From Tieghemiomyces parasiticus (taxonomy: Eukaryota; Kickxellomycota; Dimargaritomycetes; Dimargaritales; Dimargaritaceae), in NCBI GenBank assembly GCA_027575765.1, contig JANBPT010000565.1:1-30588 (forward strand): 30,588 bases of DNA, written 5' to 3'. Made by a program: the position numbers and the translations under genes. The notes beneath the pieces are model-generated. The model made no database searches. It saw only the letters and a list, made by a program, of their open reading frames with translations, and was not told the origin of the DNA. Shown in pieces: positions 9,788 through 20,750 of this stretch; within the stretch, counting starts at the first letter, position 1, and each line of letters begins with the position of its first letter.

Positions 9788-10348
9788 TTAGGAGTTTGGT
9801 AGACAGAGGGTACTGGTAACAGCAGCGGAAATGGCCGCCAGTTGGAGTACCATCGAGAAACCTTCGCGGAGACCAGAACTGGCCCCGGAGGTGGTCGCAG
9901 CGGCATGGGCGGTGGCGTTGGTGAGAGTTTGGAATGCCGCAGGCCAAGTAACCTCCTGAGTCGTGTTGGAGGCGGCAAGGGTGGTCACACCGGGTTGCCA
10001 TGTGCTATTTTTGGCGGACATGATGCAGTACATGAAACACCTGGTGTTGCTGGTTCCCGTGTAGTTGCTGAGGTTGAAATCGTCAATACCAGACTCGCAG
10101 TTGTGAGCGCAGTCGTTATAGGCGACCTGGTCAATGTTGAGGCAGGTGCTAATACAGTCAGAATTGTCGTCGGACTGACAAGTGCTGCCAAAAAGACATG
10201 AGAGCTCGTCGGGGATACCCGGGGACCCGTCGTCGTTGCTGGATGCTTTAAAACTGTCGACAGAGGTGGGGTCGACCGGAGATGTGCGGGCCAGGTGCAG
10301 TTGGACGAGGGCGAGGAAGAGGAATACTAGCCAATTCAGTGTCCGCAT
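9788..10348 (-). CDS. secreted eight-cysteine surface protein, diverged paralogue (copy C)
   Basis: The protein has 186 residues. It has a clear signal peptide (residues 1 to about 21, WLVFLFLALVQLHLA core) and eight cysteines at 51, 57, 65, 69, 80, 84, 104 and 108. The spacing C-x5-C-x7-C-x3-C-x10-C-x3-C-x19-C-x3-C mirrors the terminal copies almost gap for gap, although little else in the sequence is conserved. N-glycosylation sequons occur (NLS, NYT, NST, NTT, NAT), whereas the terminal copies rely on Ser/Thr. The C terminus has a hydrophobic stretch (about 164-182), ending CLPNS. It may be GPI-anchored, but the polar last residues make this less certain than in copy A. The ATG at 10348 is preceded by an AT-rich leader. 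It is transcribed alone. Function is unknown; a cell-surface or host/partner contact role is possible. Confidence 0.8.
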   Translation of the reverse strand: MRTLNWLVFLFLALVQLHLARTSPVDPTSVDSFKASSNDDGSPGIPDELSCLFGSTCQSDDNSDCISTCLNIDQVAYNDCAHNCESGIDDFNLSNYTGTSNTRCFMYCIMSAKNSTWQPGVTTLAASNTTQEVTWPAAFQTLTNATAHAAATTSGASSGLREGFSMVLQLAAISAAVTSTLCLPNS

Positions 10349-12250
10349 GGTGAATAGTAGAAATAATATTATAAATTATAACTATAGGTGAGTGATAGTA
10401 CAGAGGTGATTGGTGTGGAGTTGGTATAACAAGGTAACAGTGGGTTGACGTGAGGGATGGTCTTGGTGCAGCAGTGAAGAGGGGACGAGGCTAGCTATCC
10501 TCGACGATTGGCCGCAGTCTGTAAGTGCTAGGCATGTCAGGATTAATCGATTGGATTAGGGCGTGGCGGGTCGGGAGAAACAAGGGGAGCTTGTCGTTCG
10601 AATGTGGAAGTTATGGGCGGCGGGGGTGAAGATGTGGTTAGCTAGAGAGGTCTGGGTGGCGATGCAGAGGAAGGGATAGTAAGAGGGCCACGTTAGTGGG
10701 AATGGTATCGTATGGCAAACCATCACCGGGGGTCGGGGGATTCTATTCGTATTTATAATGCCAGAGAGGTATTGGCAGGCCAGCCGTCCGCCCGTTGCAC
10801 TGGCTAGACCGTTCCTCTGCATCTCGCCCAAGCTTCAGCGTCAATCTACGTGCTTGCAGCTAGGAGGGTGGTAAATCCAATTATCCACGAAACGCCATGC
10901 GCATATGGGGTGAGTGTCAGTACGTAGATGGCCATTGGGTGAAGGCCAGAAGGAAACATGTAGGTGGTGGCGGCACCATTACCTAGGGGCCTAGCTCCCC
11001 GGTCCACCATGCACTTTAAAAAAAAAAACATATAAAAAGCTTGGCATCGTCCCTTCGGGTGCGTAAGGGTGTTTGGGTGAGAGCGAATCACAGGAAGGAT
11101 TCTCAGGCCTTGGCATGTCTAACTACCGGATAAACCTTCTCCCCCCCCCTTCATGGTAAGACGCAGCCCATCGCTCTCGCACGCGCACTCTCTCCAGATC
11201 AAGTTTCCTGTGGCTGTTTGTCTCCGTGTCACCCTTCCAGCGGATACGTGTCCCCCGCTTTCTGTAGAAAAAGATGCCTAGGTAGTGGAGGTGGGGCACT
11301 AAGGTTGATTAGAATGACACACGAATAGGCGCTTCTGTAGAGCCGATAGAGGAGCAAACTGTTGTTAGGAGCACAATGCTCCGCCACGAAAAGGATGGAT
11401 AGATTGGCAAGCGGTTGGAGACATCAGTGAGATATGAATACCGCTACTGGCTTACAGCCGAGTAGCTATAGCGAATTATCAAAATGAGCGGACTAGGAGA
11501 TGCGAGGCGGGGAAGAAGGACGGCCTCAACGTACTATGGAGGAGGCCTGGCGTACCATACCTGATAAGGCAATAACGTATCGGGACATTTGCAGTGAAAT
11601 ATAGACTATGGCGTGGACCCTGCGAGAAACGAGCTTCAAGTTTACACCGACCCACTACCGGCCTTGAGCCCTAGAGACGAGTCTACAGCTCGCAAGTACC
11701 ACACGTATACGGCATGGATACCCGTTTAGAGGGGTAAACACGGCGAAGAGGCTGCTGGGATTCGGTCCCGATACGTACGTGGCTGTAATCTGAAGTGCTA
11801 CACATGCGCATTACCCTCCCCCCTGCTTGCACCGACAATACTAAGTGTGGATACCTGTAAGGAAATAGTGCCTCTATGTTGTGTGGGGCCTGGTCAGTAT
11901 TAGTACTTGAAGGTGCATGGAACCAGATGGCCGAAAACGTCGGAAAAATGGAGGTATTTGTCCAATCGCCTGGTAAGTCCCAAGAAGGATTGCCCCGGAC
12001 CGGAAGACACTGACACGTGGCTTTCTAGTCAAATGCATTCGGGTTATTTTCGCCAAACCTACACATGGCGATTTATTTATACACAACCTGCACAGAGTCG
12101 CCTGGTTTCGACAGCACCCTTTCAGGCGGTTTGAAGGCCACACTTAAAACGACGTATGCCGGGCCTTGGGCCCCTATTGCCGCTGGCGACTGGATGGCTT
12201 ACCGTCAGTGTTGATTGTATAATTGTGACTCCTCGGTAGCCTCGATGCTG
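10349..12250. other. non-coding stretch upstream of the GC-rich island
   Basis: This contains the 5' flank of the minus-strand cysteine-rich gene. It has short frames only, a run of ten A at about 11019-11028 and a C run near 11140. No domain or RNA gene was recognised. Confidence 0.55.
10360..10385 (-). promoter_or_regulatory. AT-rich TATA-like leader of the diverged cysteine-rich gene
   Basis: Read on the minus strand, an A/T-only stretch (TATAATTTATAATATTA) lies 12-40 bases before the ATG. It is close for a TATA box, so it may be part of the 5' leader instead. Confidence 0.3.
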
Positions 12251-13657
12251 GGCATTCATGTCCCCGGCTGCCTCTGCTCTCGACTGCAGTTGCCCGGGAT
12301 CCTGTAAGGAGGAATCCTATCAGGTGTATGGCTGGCATCCGGGCAGTAGGTGTATTCCCGGCTCCCTTATGCTACCGTTTTCGACCGAAACCTGGTCTCC
12401 TTCTTCTACTATGGATCGCTTCGTTTCCAGCCGGGCGAGGCGCTGTGGTTTAAAGTGGGGAGCGCTGCCCCCCACGCCGCACCCAGCAGCAGACGGCAGC
12501 CGGGCTCGGTGCAAACCCAGGGCAGGATCAGATTGGGGCGGGAGACGCGGGGTTTGGGAACCGGCCATGTCAGCCAGCGGCGTTGTCGCACGCATGCAGC
12601 GCAGTGGTGGGCCGGTCGCCGTCGGGTATAGCCGCTGGGCGGCTCTGCGCCCCAGCCCCAACCCCCGCCCTCCCCAAAGAGCCGGCCCACCCGGCTGTGT
12701 TGTGATGCAGTGGGCTGAGGCCTCTCCTGGAGTGTGAGTGTGGACAGAGACGCGGGGGGAGGTATGTCTGGCCCACTGTGGCTAGGGCGGTCGCTTGGTT
12801 GGGGGGGATGCTGGCGGTGTGGCAGGCGGCGTGTGGTTGAGGCGGGCTAGACGACAGCCAGACCCAACCATGGGAAGTGGTGGGACGAGCCCGCACGCAG
12901 TTCAGCAACTCTCTCGCCGCTGGCGCATGAAGACCGTGCCACGTAGCCGGCCAGGCCCGGCTGGTCCTCAACTGGAACTGACCCATGTCCAAGGCCAGGC
13001 GTCTGCAGTGTAAGGGGTGCGCCGACACAGTTCCACCCCAGATCCCCTCCCCGCCAGTCAGCCAGCAGGGTGAGCTGCCCAAGCCCGCGCCCCCAACTCA
13101 CGTCTCTACGCTTGCGCCTGCTACCAAGCGCCTCTGGCCTGCCCAAACACACTATCCTTGCCCGCTTGGCCCCCGCGGTGTCGCCGGTCCTTGGCCGCTC
13201 CACAGCGTCGCATTCTCCGCTCCACCCCACGGCCTCAGCGTCGGACACTGTAACGGACTCCCTGTGCACCCAGCGGGCCGTCTGCGCTATCCTCACCCGC
13301 CCCACCTCCTGCCTCCTCCTCACCCACCACCGCCACGTCCTGGACCGTCAGCCCCCCAAGGCCCCCCGTCACCCTCCTCTCTCTCACGACATTCCGTCAC
13401 CAACGTCTCATCGACCACACGCCTCCCCGGACGTCCAGGCCACTTGCCCTCCCACCTCCCTTTGTTCTCGCCGATTGTATGCGTCTAGTCCATTCCTTGC
13501 CCGTGACGTCTGTTCACTTCGCCTCGCCTCCAGCTGCCGTTAGGCTCCACCGTATCTGCCCAACCCTCTCATTTATTCGTACTCGTTACGCGTCTCCGCC
13601 CTTCCCACCTCACCGCCCTGCGCCGTGTGTCATCCGCCCCTGCCCATCCCCGATCCG
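12251..13657. other. GC-rich then pyrimidine-rich upstream island of SEY1
   Basis: From about 12250 to 13070 the DNA is strongly GC-rich, so chance frames open on both strands (several over 90 codons, mutually overlapping) without recognisable protein features. From about 13070 to 13657 the plus strand becomes markedly C/T-rich, as in other fungal promoters and 5' leaders. An out-of-frame ATG at 13479 opens a 186-codon frame that overlaps the SEY1 start. I read the whole as promoter and leader rather than genes, but a GC-rich spliced gene cannot be excluded. Confidence 0.5.
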
Positions 13658-16486
13658 ATGGATCCTCCGCAGCCCTCGGCGAATGGGGCCATGCCACCCC
13701 CGCGTAGACCACTCACAGCGTCACCCCGCACGGCCGGTTCAAGCCGCAGTTCCGGCCGCTCCTCGCCGTTCCTGTCGGATTCCGAGCCAGCGGACAGCCC
13801 CGCTACCATGTTCTACTCAACCTCGTCGCGTTACCCTCGCGCCGAGGCGGAGAATGGCCACCCCGGCACCCGGGCCTTCTCGCCATCCTTCTCTTACCCG
13901 GCCCAGGACCCGCGCGACAACTTTGGCCCCACGAACCCGCCGCTATCGCCCGCGGGTAAGCCCGTGGACGCCCAGACTGCTATGCTCCAAGTCATCGATG
14001 AGGACCAGAACTTTAGCCCGCAACTTAACTACTACATGAAGCACGTGTGGGGGCTCACCGACCACGGGTTCGATTACAATCTGGTGGCCGTGTTTGGATC
14101 GCAGAGCACGGGCAAGAGCACCCTGCTCAACCGGCTGTTCGGTACGGACTTTGCTGTCATGGATGAGCGCGCCCGTCGTCAGACCACCAAGGGCATCTGG
14201 ATGAGCCAGTCGCGCGACCTAGGCGTGCTCATTATGGACGTGGAGGGCACCGACGGGCGCGAGCGCGGTGAGGACCAGGAGTTTGAGCGCAAGAGCGCCC
14301 TCTTCTCGATGGCCACCGCGGAGGTGCTCCTGGTCAACATGTGGGAGAACATGGTGGGTCTGTACAACGGGGCCAACATGGGCCTGCTCAAGACAGTGTT
14401 CGAGGTGAACCTGCAGCTCTTCCACGACCGGAACTCGCGGCACGGGCGCACGCTGCTCCTGTTTGTCATTCGCGACCATGTGAGCAAGACCACCCTGGAT
14501 AATCTGGCCGCCACTGTCAAGCAGGACCTGGACCGTCTGTGGTCCGAACTGTCCAAGCCCGAGGGCCTCGAGGACAGCCGCATTGAGGACTTTTTCGACT
14601 TCAGCTTCGTGTCGCTCCCCCACAAGCTCCTCCAACCTGATCACTTCAACCGCCAGGTTGACCAACTCCGCTTGCGCTTCACCCGGCCTAGCGACCCACA
14701 CTACGTTTTCAAGCCGCAGTACCACAAAATGATCCCGGCCGACGGCTTCCCTAAATACGCCGAGACCATCTGGGAGAAGATTGTGTCCAACCGAGACCTC
14801 GACCTACCCACCCAGCAGGAACTCCTGGCCCAGTACCGCTGTGATGAGATCGCCGCCGCCGTGTTTGATGCCTTCCTTGAGGCCGTGCGGCCCCTGCGGC
14901 CGGTATTGGAGGGCGGGCGTCTGATCGATAACCTTGGGGAGCAGATGGGTGACCACCGCCGCACCGCCCTGGCGCACTTTGACAAGAACGCTAGCCGCTA
15001 CCATCACGAGGTATACAACCGCAAGCGCCGCGAGCATCTGGCCAAGCTCAACTCGGAGCTGCATCTGCTATTTTTGGCGCAGATTAAGAACGCCGGCCAG
15101 CGGGTCTTGCAGGAGTTCCGGTCTACTCTAAAACGCCAGCTAGGCGCCCAAGGGGGGAATGGCAGCGACTACGACTTTGGGGCCGTGGTGCGGACGGCTA
15201 CCCGCGCGGCTTTGGAACGATTCGAGCGTGAGGCCCGGGCCCTGGTGCTGGACGACACGGACTGGAGTTACGCGCAGGAGGCCGAGCAGCTGCGGGGCGA
15301 GCTGGACGTGGTCACGGATCAGCTGCGCGGGGAGGAACTCAAGAAGGTGCAGCGTCGGATGGAAAAGACGGTCCGTACCCGGTTCGCTGATACCGTGCCT
15401 GCGGTACTCAACGACCCCAAGCCCGATATGTGGGGCGAGGTCCTGCGCGGATTCTTCGATACCACCGACCGCGAAGAACGCCACTTGCGGGCCACGGCGG
15501 CGGGGCTGGACCTCCCGGCTTCGGAATTGGACGAGTTAACCCTGCAGGCCCACCAACTCGCCTGGGAAGCCCTGCTGGCCCGTGTCCACGAGGAAACGGG
15601 TGACCAGATGATGCTGGTGCGACTCCGGACCTGCCTCGAAGACCGGTTCCGGTACGACGACCAGGGGATCCCGCGCGTCTGGCAGCCCAGCGACGACATC
15701 GATGGGCAGTTTGGGACGGCCAAGGAGAGCACGTCGCAGCTCATTCCGCTATTTAGCCGCATCGATACGAGCGGGTTCGAGGGCGAACTGGAGAGCTACT
15801 TTGCCCCCGACTTTGTGGTTTCGGAGACTCTCGAGCTGCTCCCCGCGACCCGCCAGCGCGACCTGGGCAAACGGTTCCAGCGTGAAGCCGACGCCCTCTA
15901 CCTCGAGGCCAAGCGGTCGGTGGTAGCCACGACGGCCCAGACGCCCTACTGGATCATTGTACTCCTGTTTGTGCTCGGGTGGAACGAGTTTGTGACCGTC
16001 GTCACGTCCCCCGTGTACCTAATCCTCTTAGTCACGTTCGGTACGGCCGGGTACGTTATCCACGTCCTCAATCTGACCGGCCCCGTTCAGCAGGCCGCCC
16101 GGATTGTCGCGGCGTCGGCGTCCCGTCACGTGCATACGTTGCTCCTGGAAGCGCTTAACCGCACTGGCGGGGCGGAGGCCAATGCGGTGGCGGAGCAGCC
16201 GACCGGGCGTCGCCGGACCGCTACGACTACTATGAGTGCGGGGAACAGTGGGGACGTGGATAATGCGTTTGAACTGAATGAGCTGCGCCGTAAGCCTAGT
16301 CAGCGCTCCATTTCTTCTGGCTCCTCCTCCTCCTCCTCCCGGACTAGTCCCCGGCCCGCCGAACCGCGTGCTCAGCGTAACACGGCGTCACCCGCTGCTG
16401 CCATCCGTGGTGGTGGTATTCCTAGGGCCTCGTCCGGGTACGCGGGTCATGTAGACCGGCCTGGTAGTGAGTCGGATGCACCCTAA
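13658..16486 (+). CDS. SEY1: SEY1/RHD3-family GTPase, ER membrane fusion
   Basis: The protein has 942 residues and a single exon. It is a dynamin-like GTPase of the atlastin/Sey1/RHD3 group that drives homotypic fusion of ER tubules. The P-loop GSQSTGKST lies at 147-155 (Lys153), followed by the switch region QTTKGIW, the DVEGTDGRERGED motif and the RD-type base motif FVIRDH. A long helical middle domain runs to about 760. Two closely spaced membrane segments (about 765-784 and 787-806) form the hairpin anchor with WNEF between them. Compared with yeast Sey1, whose P-loop Lys is near residue 50, the N terminus carries about 100 extra Pro/Ser-rich residues. The tail after the anchor is about 130 residues, with a poly-Ser run. 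The ATG at 13658 is the first in frame; the frame is open a few codons upstream without another ATG. Confidence 0.95.
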   Translation: MDPPQPSANGAMPPPRRPLTASPRTAGSSRSSGRSSPFLSDSEPADSPATMFYSTSSRYPRAEAENGHPGTRAFSPSFSYPAQDPRDNFGPTNPPLSPAGKPVDAQTAMLQVIDEDQNFSPQLNYYMKHVWGLTDHGFDYNLVAVFGSQSTGKSTLLNRLFGTDFAVMDERARRQTTKGIWMSQSRDLGVLIMDVEGTDGRERGEDQEFERKSALFSMATAEVLLVNMWENMVGLYNGANMGLLKTVFEVNLQLFHDRNSRHGRTLLLFVIRDHVSKTTLDNLAATVKQDLDRLWSELSKPEGLEDSRIEDFFDFSFVSLPHKLLQPDHFNRQVDQLRLRFTRPSDPHYVFKPQYHKMIPADGFPKYAETIWEKIVSNRDLDLPTQQELLAQYRCDEIAAAVFDAFLEAVRPLRPVLEGGRLIDNLGEQMGDHRRTALAHFDKNASRYHHEVYNRKRREHLAKLNSELHLLFLAQIKNAGQRVLQEFRSTLKRQLGAQGGNGSDYDFGAVVRTATRAALERFEREARALVLDDTDWSYAQEAEQLRGELDVVTDQLRGEELKKVQRRMEKTVRTRFADTVPAVLNDPKPDMWGEVLRGFFDTTDREERHLRATAAGLDLPASELDELTLQAHQLAWEALLARVHEETGDQMMLVRLRTCLEDRFRYDDQGIPRVWQPSDDIDGQFGTAKESTSQLIPLFSRIDTSGFEGELESYFAPDFVVSETLELLPATRQRDLGKRFQREADALYLEAKRSVVATTAQTPYWIIVLLFVLGWNEFVTVVTSPVYLILLVTFGTAGYVIHVLNLTGPVQQAARIVAASASRHVHTLLLEALNRTGGAEANAVAEQPTGRRRTATTTMSAGNSGDVDNAFELNELRRKPSQRSISSGSSSSSSRTSPRPAEPRAQRNTASPAAAIRGGGIPRASSGYAGHVDRPGSESDAP

Positions 16487-16662
16487 GTCGTTGGTATACC
16501 AAAAAGGGGTCACACTTGTTGCACTTTAAGTTTTTAGCGGGTGGTAGGGGGGTTTGTAATGGTTTTTTGGTGTGTATGTGTGTGTGTATGGTTGCTGGCG
16601 TCGTACTCCAATTTATCGTTCATATCGATCATTTAACTCGATGCCCCCCCCCCCTCTCTTCG

Positions 16663-16688
16663 TCTCTCTCTCTCTCTCTCTCTCTCTC
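16663..16688. repeat. TC dinucleotide microsatellite
   Basis: This is an uninterrupted run of 13 TC units in the SEY1 3' flank, preceded by a C run. Confidence 0.9.
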
Positions 16689-19656
16689 ACTACCGTTCTT
16701 CCTCTCAATGTGTGATTCAGTTTCCCTTATCTCTTCCCTAGCCGCTCCGTTTCTACCTTGTTGGGGAGCCATTGGCCGATTGCCGAAACTTGCCAACCGA
16801 TTTCTTATTATTATTGCTTGCCAATGCCTTGGCTCGCCCTACGCCCCCTCACCTTTCTCTGTTGTATAAGCTCATCTCAATATATCCCATCCCAAAGCAG
16901 TACAATGGAACTCCAAATTTCCTTACGGTTGTAAATATCTGTAAATGTTGATGAGGCTGGCGTAGAGTGGCGTGCTAGCGATGAGGTGTTTTTAGGGGTT
17001 TATAATAAAGTGCCGTCTTAGGCGGCTAAGAACAAGGCAAGGTAAAGTGGGCAACGGGATATGGAAACGAAACGAGATGCGTGGAAAAACCTGATGAAAG
17101 AGAAAGCCCAATAACCAAGGGAGGGTCGCCGGTGAACAGGCCGAGTTTCAATAAAAGAGCCAGTATTTATTACCCGCTTAACGAAACTACAATTTCGGGC
17201 AATTTACCATCTTTAAATAGGTGTGGGTTTGGTGATGACACGAAACCGCTTGGTGTAGATGGAGACACTTGGCTCCCAGGTCCTTCTCCGTGAAGGGGAG
17301 GGGGCGATCCAGTATCGGGCCGATTTCACTTCCGAGGTCGGACGGCCGTCACCTTCCTATTTTACCAAAGAGTGTGAACCATCCGTGATGGAGGTTTTTG
17401 AATATTCCATCAGAAATACAGATCCTGTAGGGAGGCGGTGTCCTCGGATTGAGAGGCTTTTGGGGGGCGAAGGTGGGCACCTTGGTTACAATACCAGCCT
17501 GACTAATAATAGATAGTAATGGTGGGACATTTCCAGTGTATGAGGAGGATCTGAAATCTTCGGTAACGACCCCCCCCAAAGCCTGACTTGACAACGACGC
17601 ATTGATTTGTGCCACTTGGTCACTACCACACCGTCTTAATGCGGCCCTACGGCAGTGCTTTTTCCGAAATTCGGATCGGATATGTCGATATTACGGGTTT
17701 ACTGCTCTACCTTGCATTCCTTAACTTGTGGACTTACTATGTAGGAACTGCGGTGCATGACCGGGTTTGACATACCTGGCTAAATTGGCCATGAGGGTTT
17801 GCAACGCTAATGCAGGGGAGATGACTTGACTAAGAGCGAATAGGTTTTTTGTTGCTGGCATTCCTCCATCCGTCCTTGCACTCTCTGTGTTTTGCTTGAC
17901 GCTTGGATTAGAAGCTGTTGCCTTAGGGCCTTACACTTTTCTCTGAACCGACAGGCCGGTTGAGCACAGAGTATTGTTATTACACAGTCTAACCATATCT
18001 TGAACGGCATGATCGGTTGGTGCTCACAGGGCAGAGGAAGGGGACGGGGGAAGATAGGTGCGTCTATGAGAGCCTTATGGTGTGCGGGCAATGATCAGGA
18101 GAGTTCGAAAAGGAGACAATGGGGGAAATGTAAAAGAGGTGTACAGGAGACGAAAAAGGGGAAAGACAAGGGGGCCATGCGGGTCTAGGCTGTGGTGGCG
18201 GACAGGTGCCTAATGACAAGTCCGTCGTGGGACTCCGCTTAATTGTTGGACGCGGAAGCTGTGGCATCCCAAACCCAGAGTGGCTAGCTCGAAATACGAA
18301 GAGGATGTAGGAAACTATGACGAAAAACTGATCCAAGTCAACCTGCAGAAGGGAAGGGGTTAAATGTGGCCGCACAGACGTCCCGATGGGGTAGGGTAAA
18401 GACGGGGTAGAGGAAAGGAGGAGGAGTGTTGATTTAACGTCGCAGAAGTGCTGTAACTCTCATGGGTGGGGTGTCTAGGCCGAATTACTCCCAACTCGAG
18501 AAACTCTATGGGGGAGAGGGGAAAGGATGTCGCTCCAGTAGCAGTGGGGCTGGTGGCCCCCTGATGCCCGGGGTGGAGGAAGGGGCGGGTCGGGAACAAG
18601 GCTGGAGGAGAGTGTACGGGTGGGATTATCACAGGGGAAGGAAGTTAGGAGGGGGCCGGGCCATACAATACCAGTAATGCTCGAATGCAAGGACTGCTAC
18701 GTTATAAATCACTACTTTTGGAATGATAATTTCGACCATGATGGACGTGGTACACCTCCCCACCGCTAAGTATCCAATGGGACCAAAGAAAGCCCAAAAT
18801 AGCAAATACAGTTATGGAAACATCTAGGAGCCACGCTATGCGCAAACAAACCGATTGTGCTGCCGTCCTTCGACCCCATCATTAGAATGGGGAAGTGCGT
18901 AGATCCGTCCGCCCCAAAGTCTGTATCTCAAGATTGCCACCCTCCCCCCCCCTCTGTCTGCCTCTTACTATGGTTCCAGGCTGCCTTTCTACAACGGGTA
19001 TCGCCCCTGGAAGTGACTCCCTTCCCCCCATCCTTCGCCACAGTGTCAGGTGGACACGGTGCGAAAGGAGGCGGAGGGCCGACCGTGCCCCAGCACCAAC
19101 GGTTACTACGGCTGACTCCCGTCGACCTCTAAAGTCACTGGGTGATGTTCCGGGTAAAGCCCCGTCCACCATTAAATGCGAAGTGTCGAGGGGATATGTG
19201 TGCCTCAAACAAGCTAGTCTAATTGGCACTTTAATAAGTATCAAAGGTAAAGGCGCCGCCAATTCGGATGGGCGTAGCTAGGGGATTAGAAGGGGAGGCT
19301 CCTGGCCCCTGCGCATGCCGTGCGGTTTGGGCAGGCGTTCAGAGGTGTTAATAAAAAGGGTAGAGGGAATGGTCTTTGCAAGGAACGCAAATGCGGAGGG
19401 ACAATGTAAGCCGGATGGTGCACACAAGTGGGCTATCAATGTGCGCCACCACAGGAGCCCCCCCACCTTCGCTTCCCCGAATTGGAATCCGTCTAATCGC
19501 AGCTGCGAGGCCCCCGACGAACGACGTGGCACCACTCCGTTTGACAAAATGACACCGTGGCCACCTGTGACTTGTAATAATATTTTACTGCGTGGACATT
19601 GACAAATCTACGGGTCCTGTCGTAGTCTCCACCATTCAGTGCATGTCACTAATAAC

Positions 19657-19696
19657 CACACGCACACGCACACACACACACACACATACACACACA
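19657..19696. repeat. CA microsatellite, slightly interrupted
   Basis: Alternating CA units are interrupted by two CG steps and one TA step. This is a simple repeat without a visible link to a gene. Confidence 0.9.
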
Positions 19697-20750
19697 GCGG
19701 TTCCACTTGGCTGGGGGTGGAATGCAAAGGGGGCGGCGGAGGATGGGACCGCTAGGCAGGAGATGCGGGCCAGTACAGTGCAGAGCACTTCTGGGCGGCG
19801 ACCCGTTCCCGCGTTTCTCCTCATGACCTCACGCCACACTTTATTTTACTTATTACTTGCCCCATTTCTTCCAAGGTCTATGATCATCATCGACACTCTG
19901 CGGCGGAAGTAACGGTGACTTTGGCATAAAAATGGCTGTGCCCGCCCACCCTTCCTTACCCCGTACCCCGCACCCCACACTGATACACACGCACTCCACA
20001 GGTTTGGTACTCTCGCTCTTTATTTCGTGCGCTCCTTCTTGGTCTATCGTCTCGCCGTACCCCGCTTGACCTTTGTCCGTTGCCGCACAGCACAGGAACC
20101 GTCGCCTCTTGGCCTGCTGCCTAATCGTCGGCCTGGACAGTGGCGTTTGACGCCTTCATTGCCATCTTAAGTTTACTGTAGTACGTTGCTGCGCGGGGCC
20201 CTTGTTCCGCAGACTCCATTTTCCGCACAGATTGGCGTAGCTGGGCTTGGTAGTCTCCTCTTCAGCCATACTGCCCGGTTTACCTCTCCCTCCCTCCCGC
20301 ACTTGCTGCGTTTAGCCGACCTTTTTCATGTGTAGGCTACCATCCCTTCGTCATTCCGACCTACTGTAATTACCCACCGCCGGGACCACTCCGTCACTCT
20401 AGCCTCCGCATTGGTCGTAAGCTTAAAGCTTGCTACCGGTCCAATACTTCGGATTGGGCCTCGACCCGTCGTCCCATACTCCTCGTTGGGACTCCAAAAC
20501 CCCTTCTCGTGCTCTCCGTTCTCCAAAAGAGCTTCGTGGCCCACAAACTCGTCACACCTCTCTTCTGACCACTTTTACCTGCAAGTCCAATCATCCGCTC
20601 GTGTCATACACCATTCTACACTCTCATTTTTCCACCGTTCGTCAAGCTCAACTACTTCGCCTCCGCTGTCAAGGACCGTTGCTGCCGCTGCAAATCTAGC
20701 ATCCCAACACCCCAATCGTCTTTTCCCTACTCTCGCCGCATTAGTCCGTC

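Larger units (their letters stand above)
16487..20750. other. 4.3 kb non-coding stretch between SEY1 and TPP2
   Basis: It begins with the SEY1 3' flank (an AATAAA occurs at 17004-17009, some 520 bases past the stop, followed at 17016-17031 by a 6-base hairpin with a GCGG loop). It ends in the C/T-rich 5' flank of TPP2 (about 19920-20750). In between are simple repeats and frames without recognisable features. No RNA gene or mobile element was recognised. Confidence 0.55.

Noticed and set aside
12570..13543. Several long overlapping reading frames on both strands upstream of SEY1
   Set aside because: They overlap each other, lack recognisable domains and arise in GC-rich DNA where stops are rare by chance.
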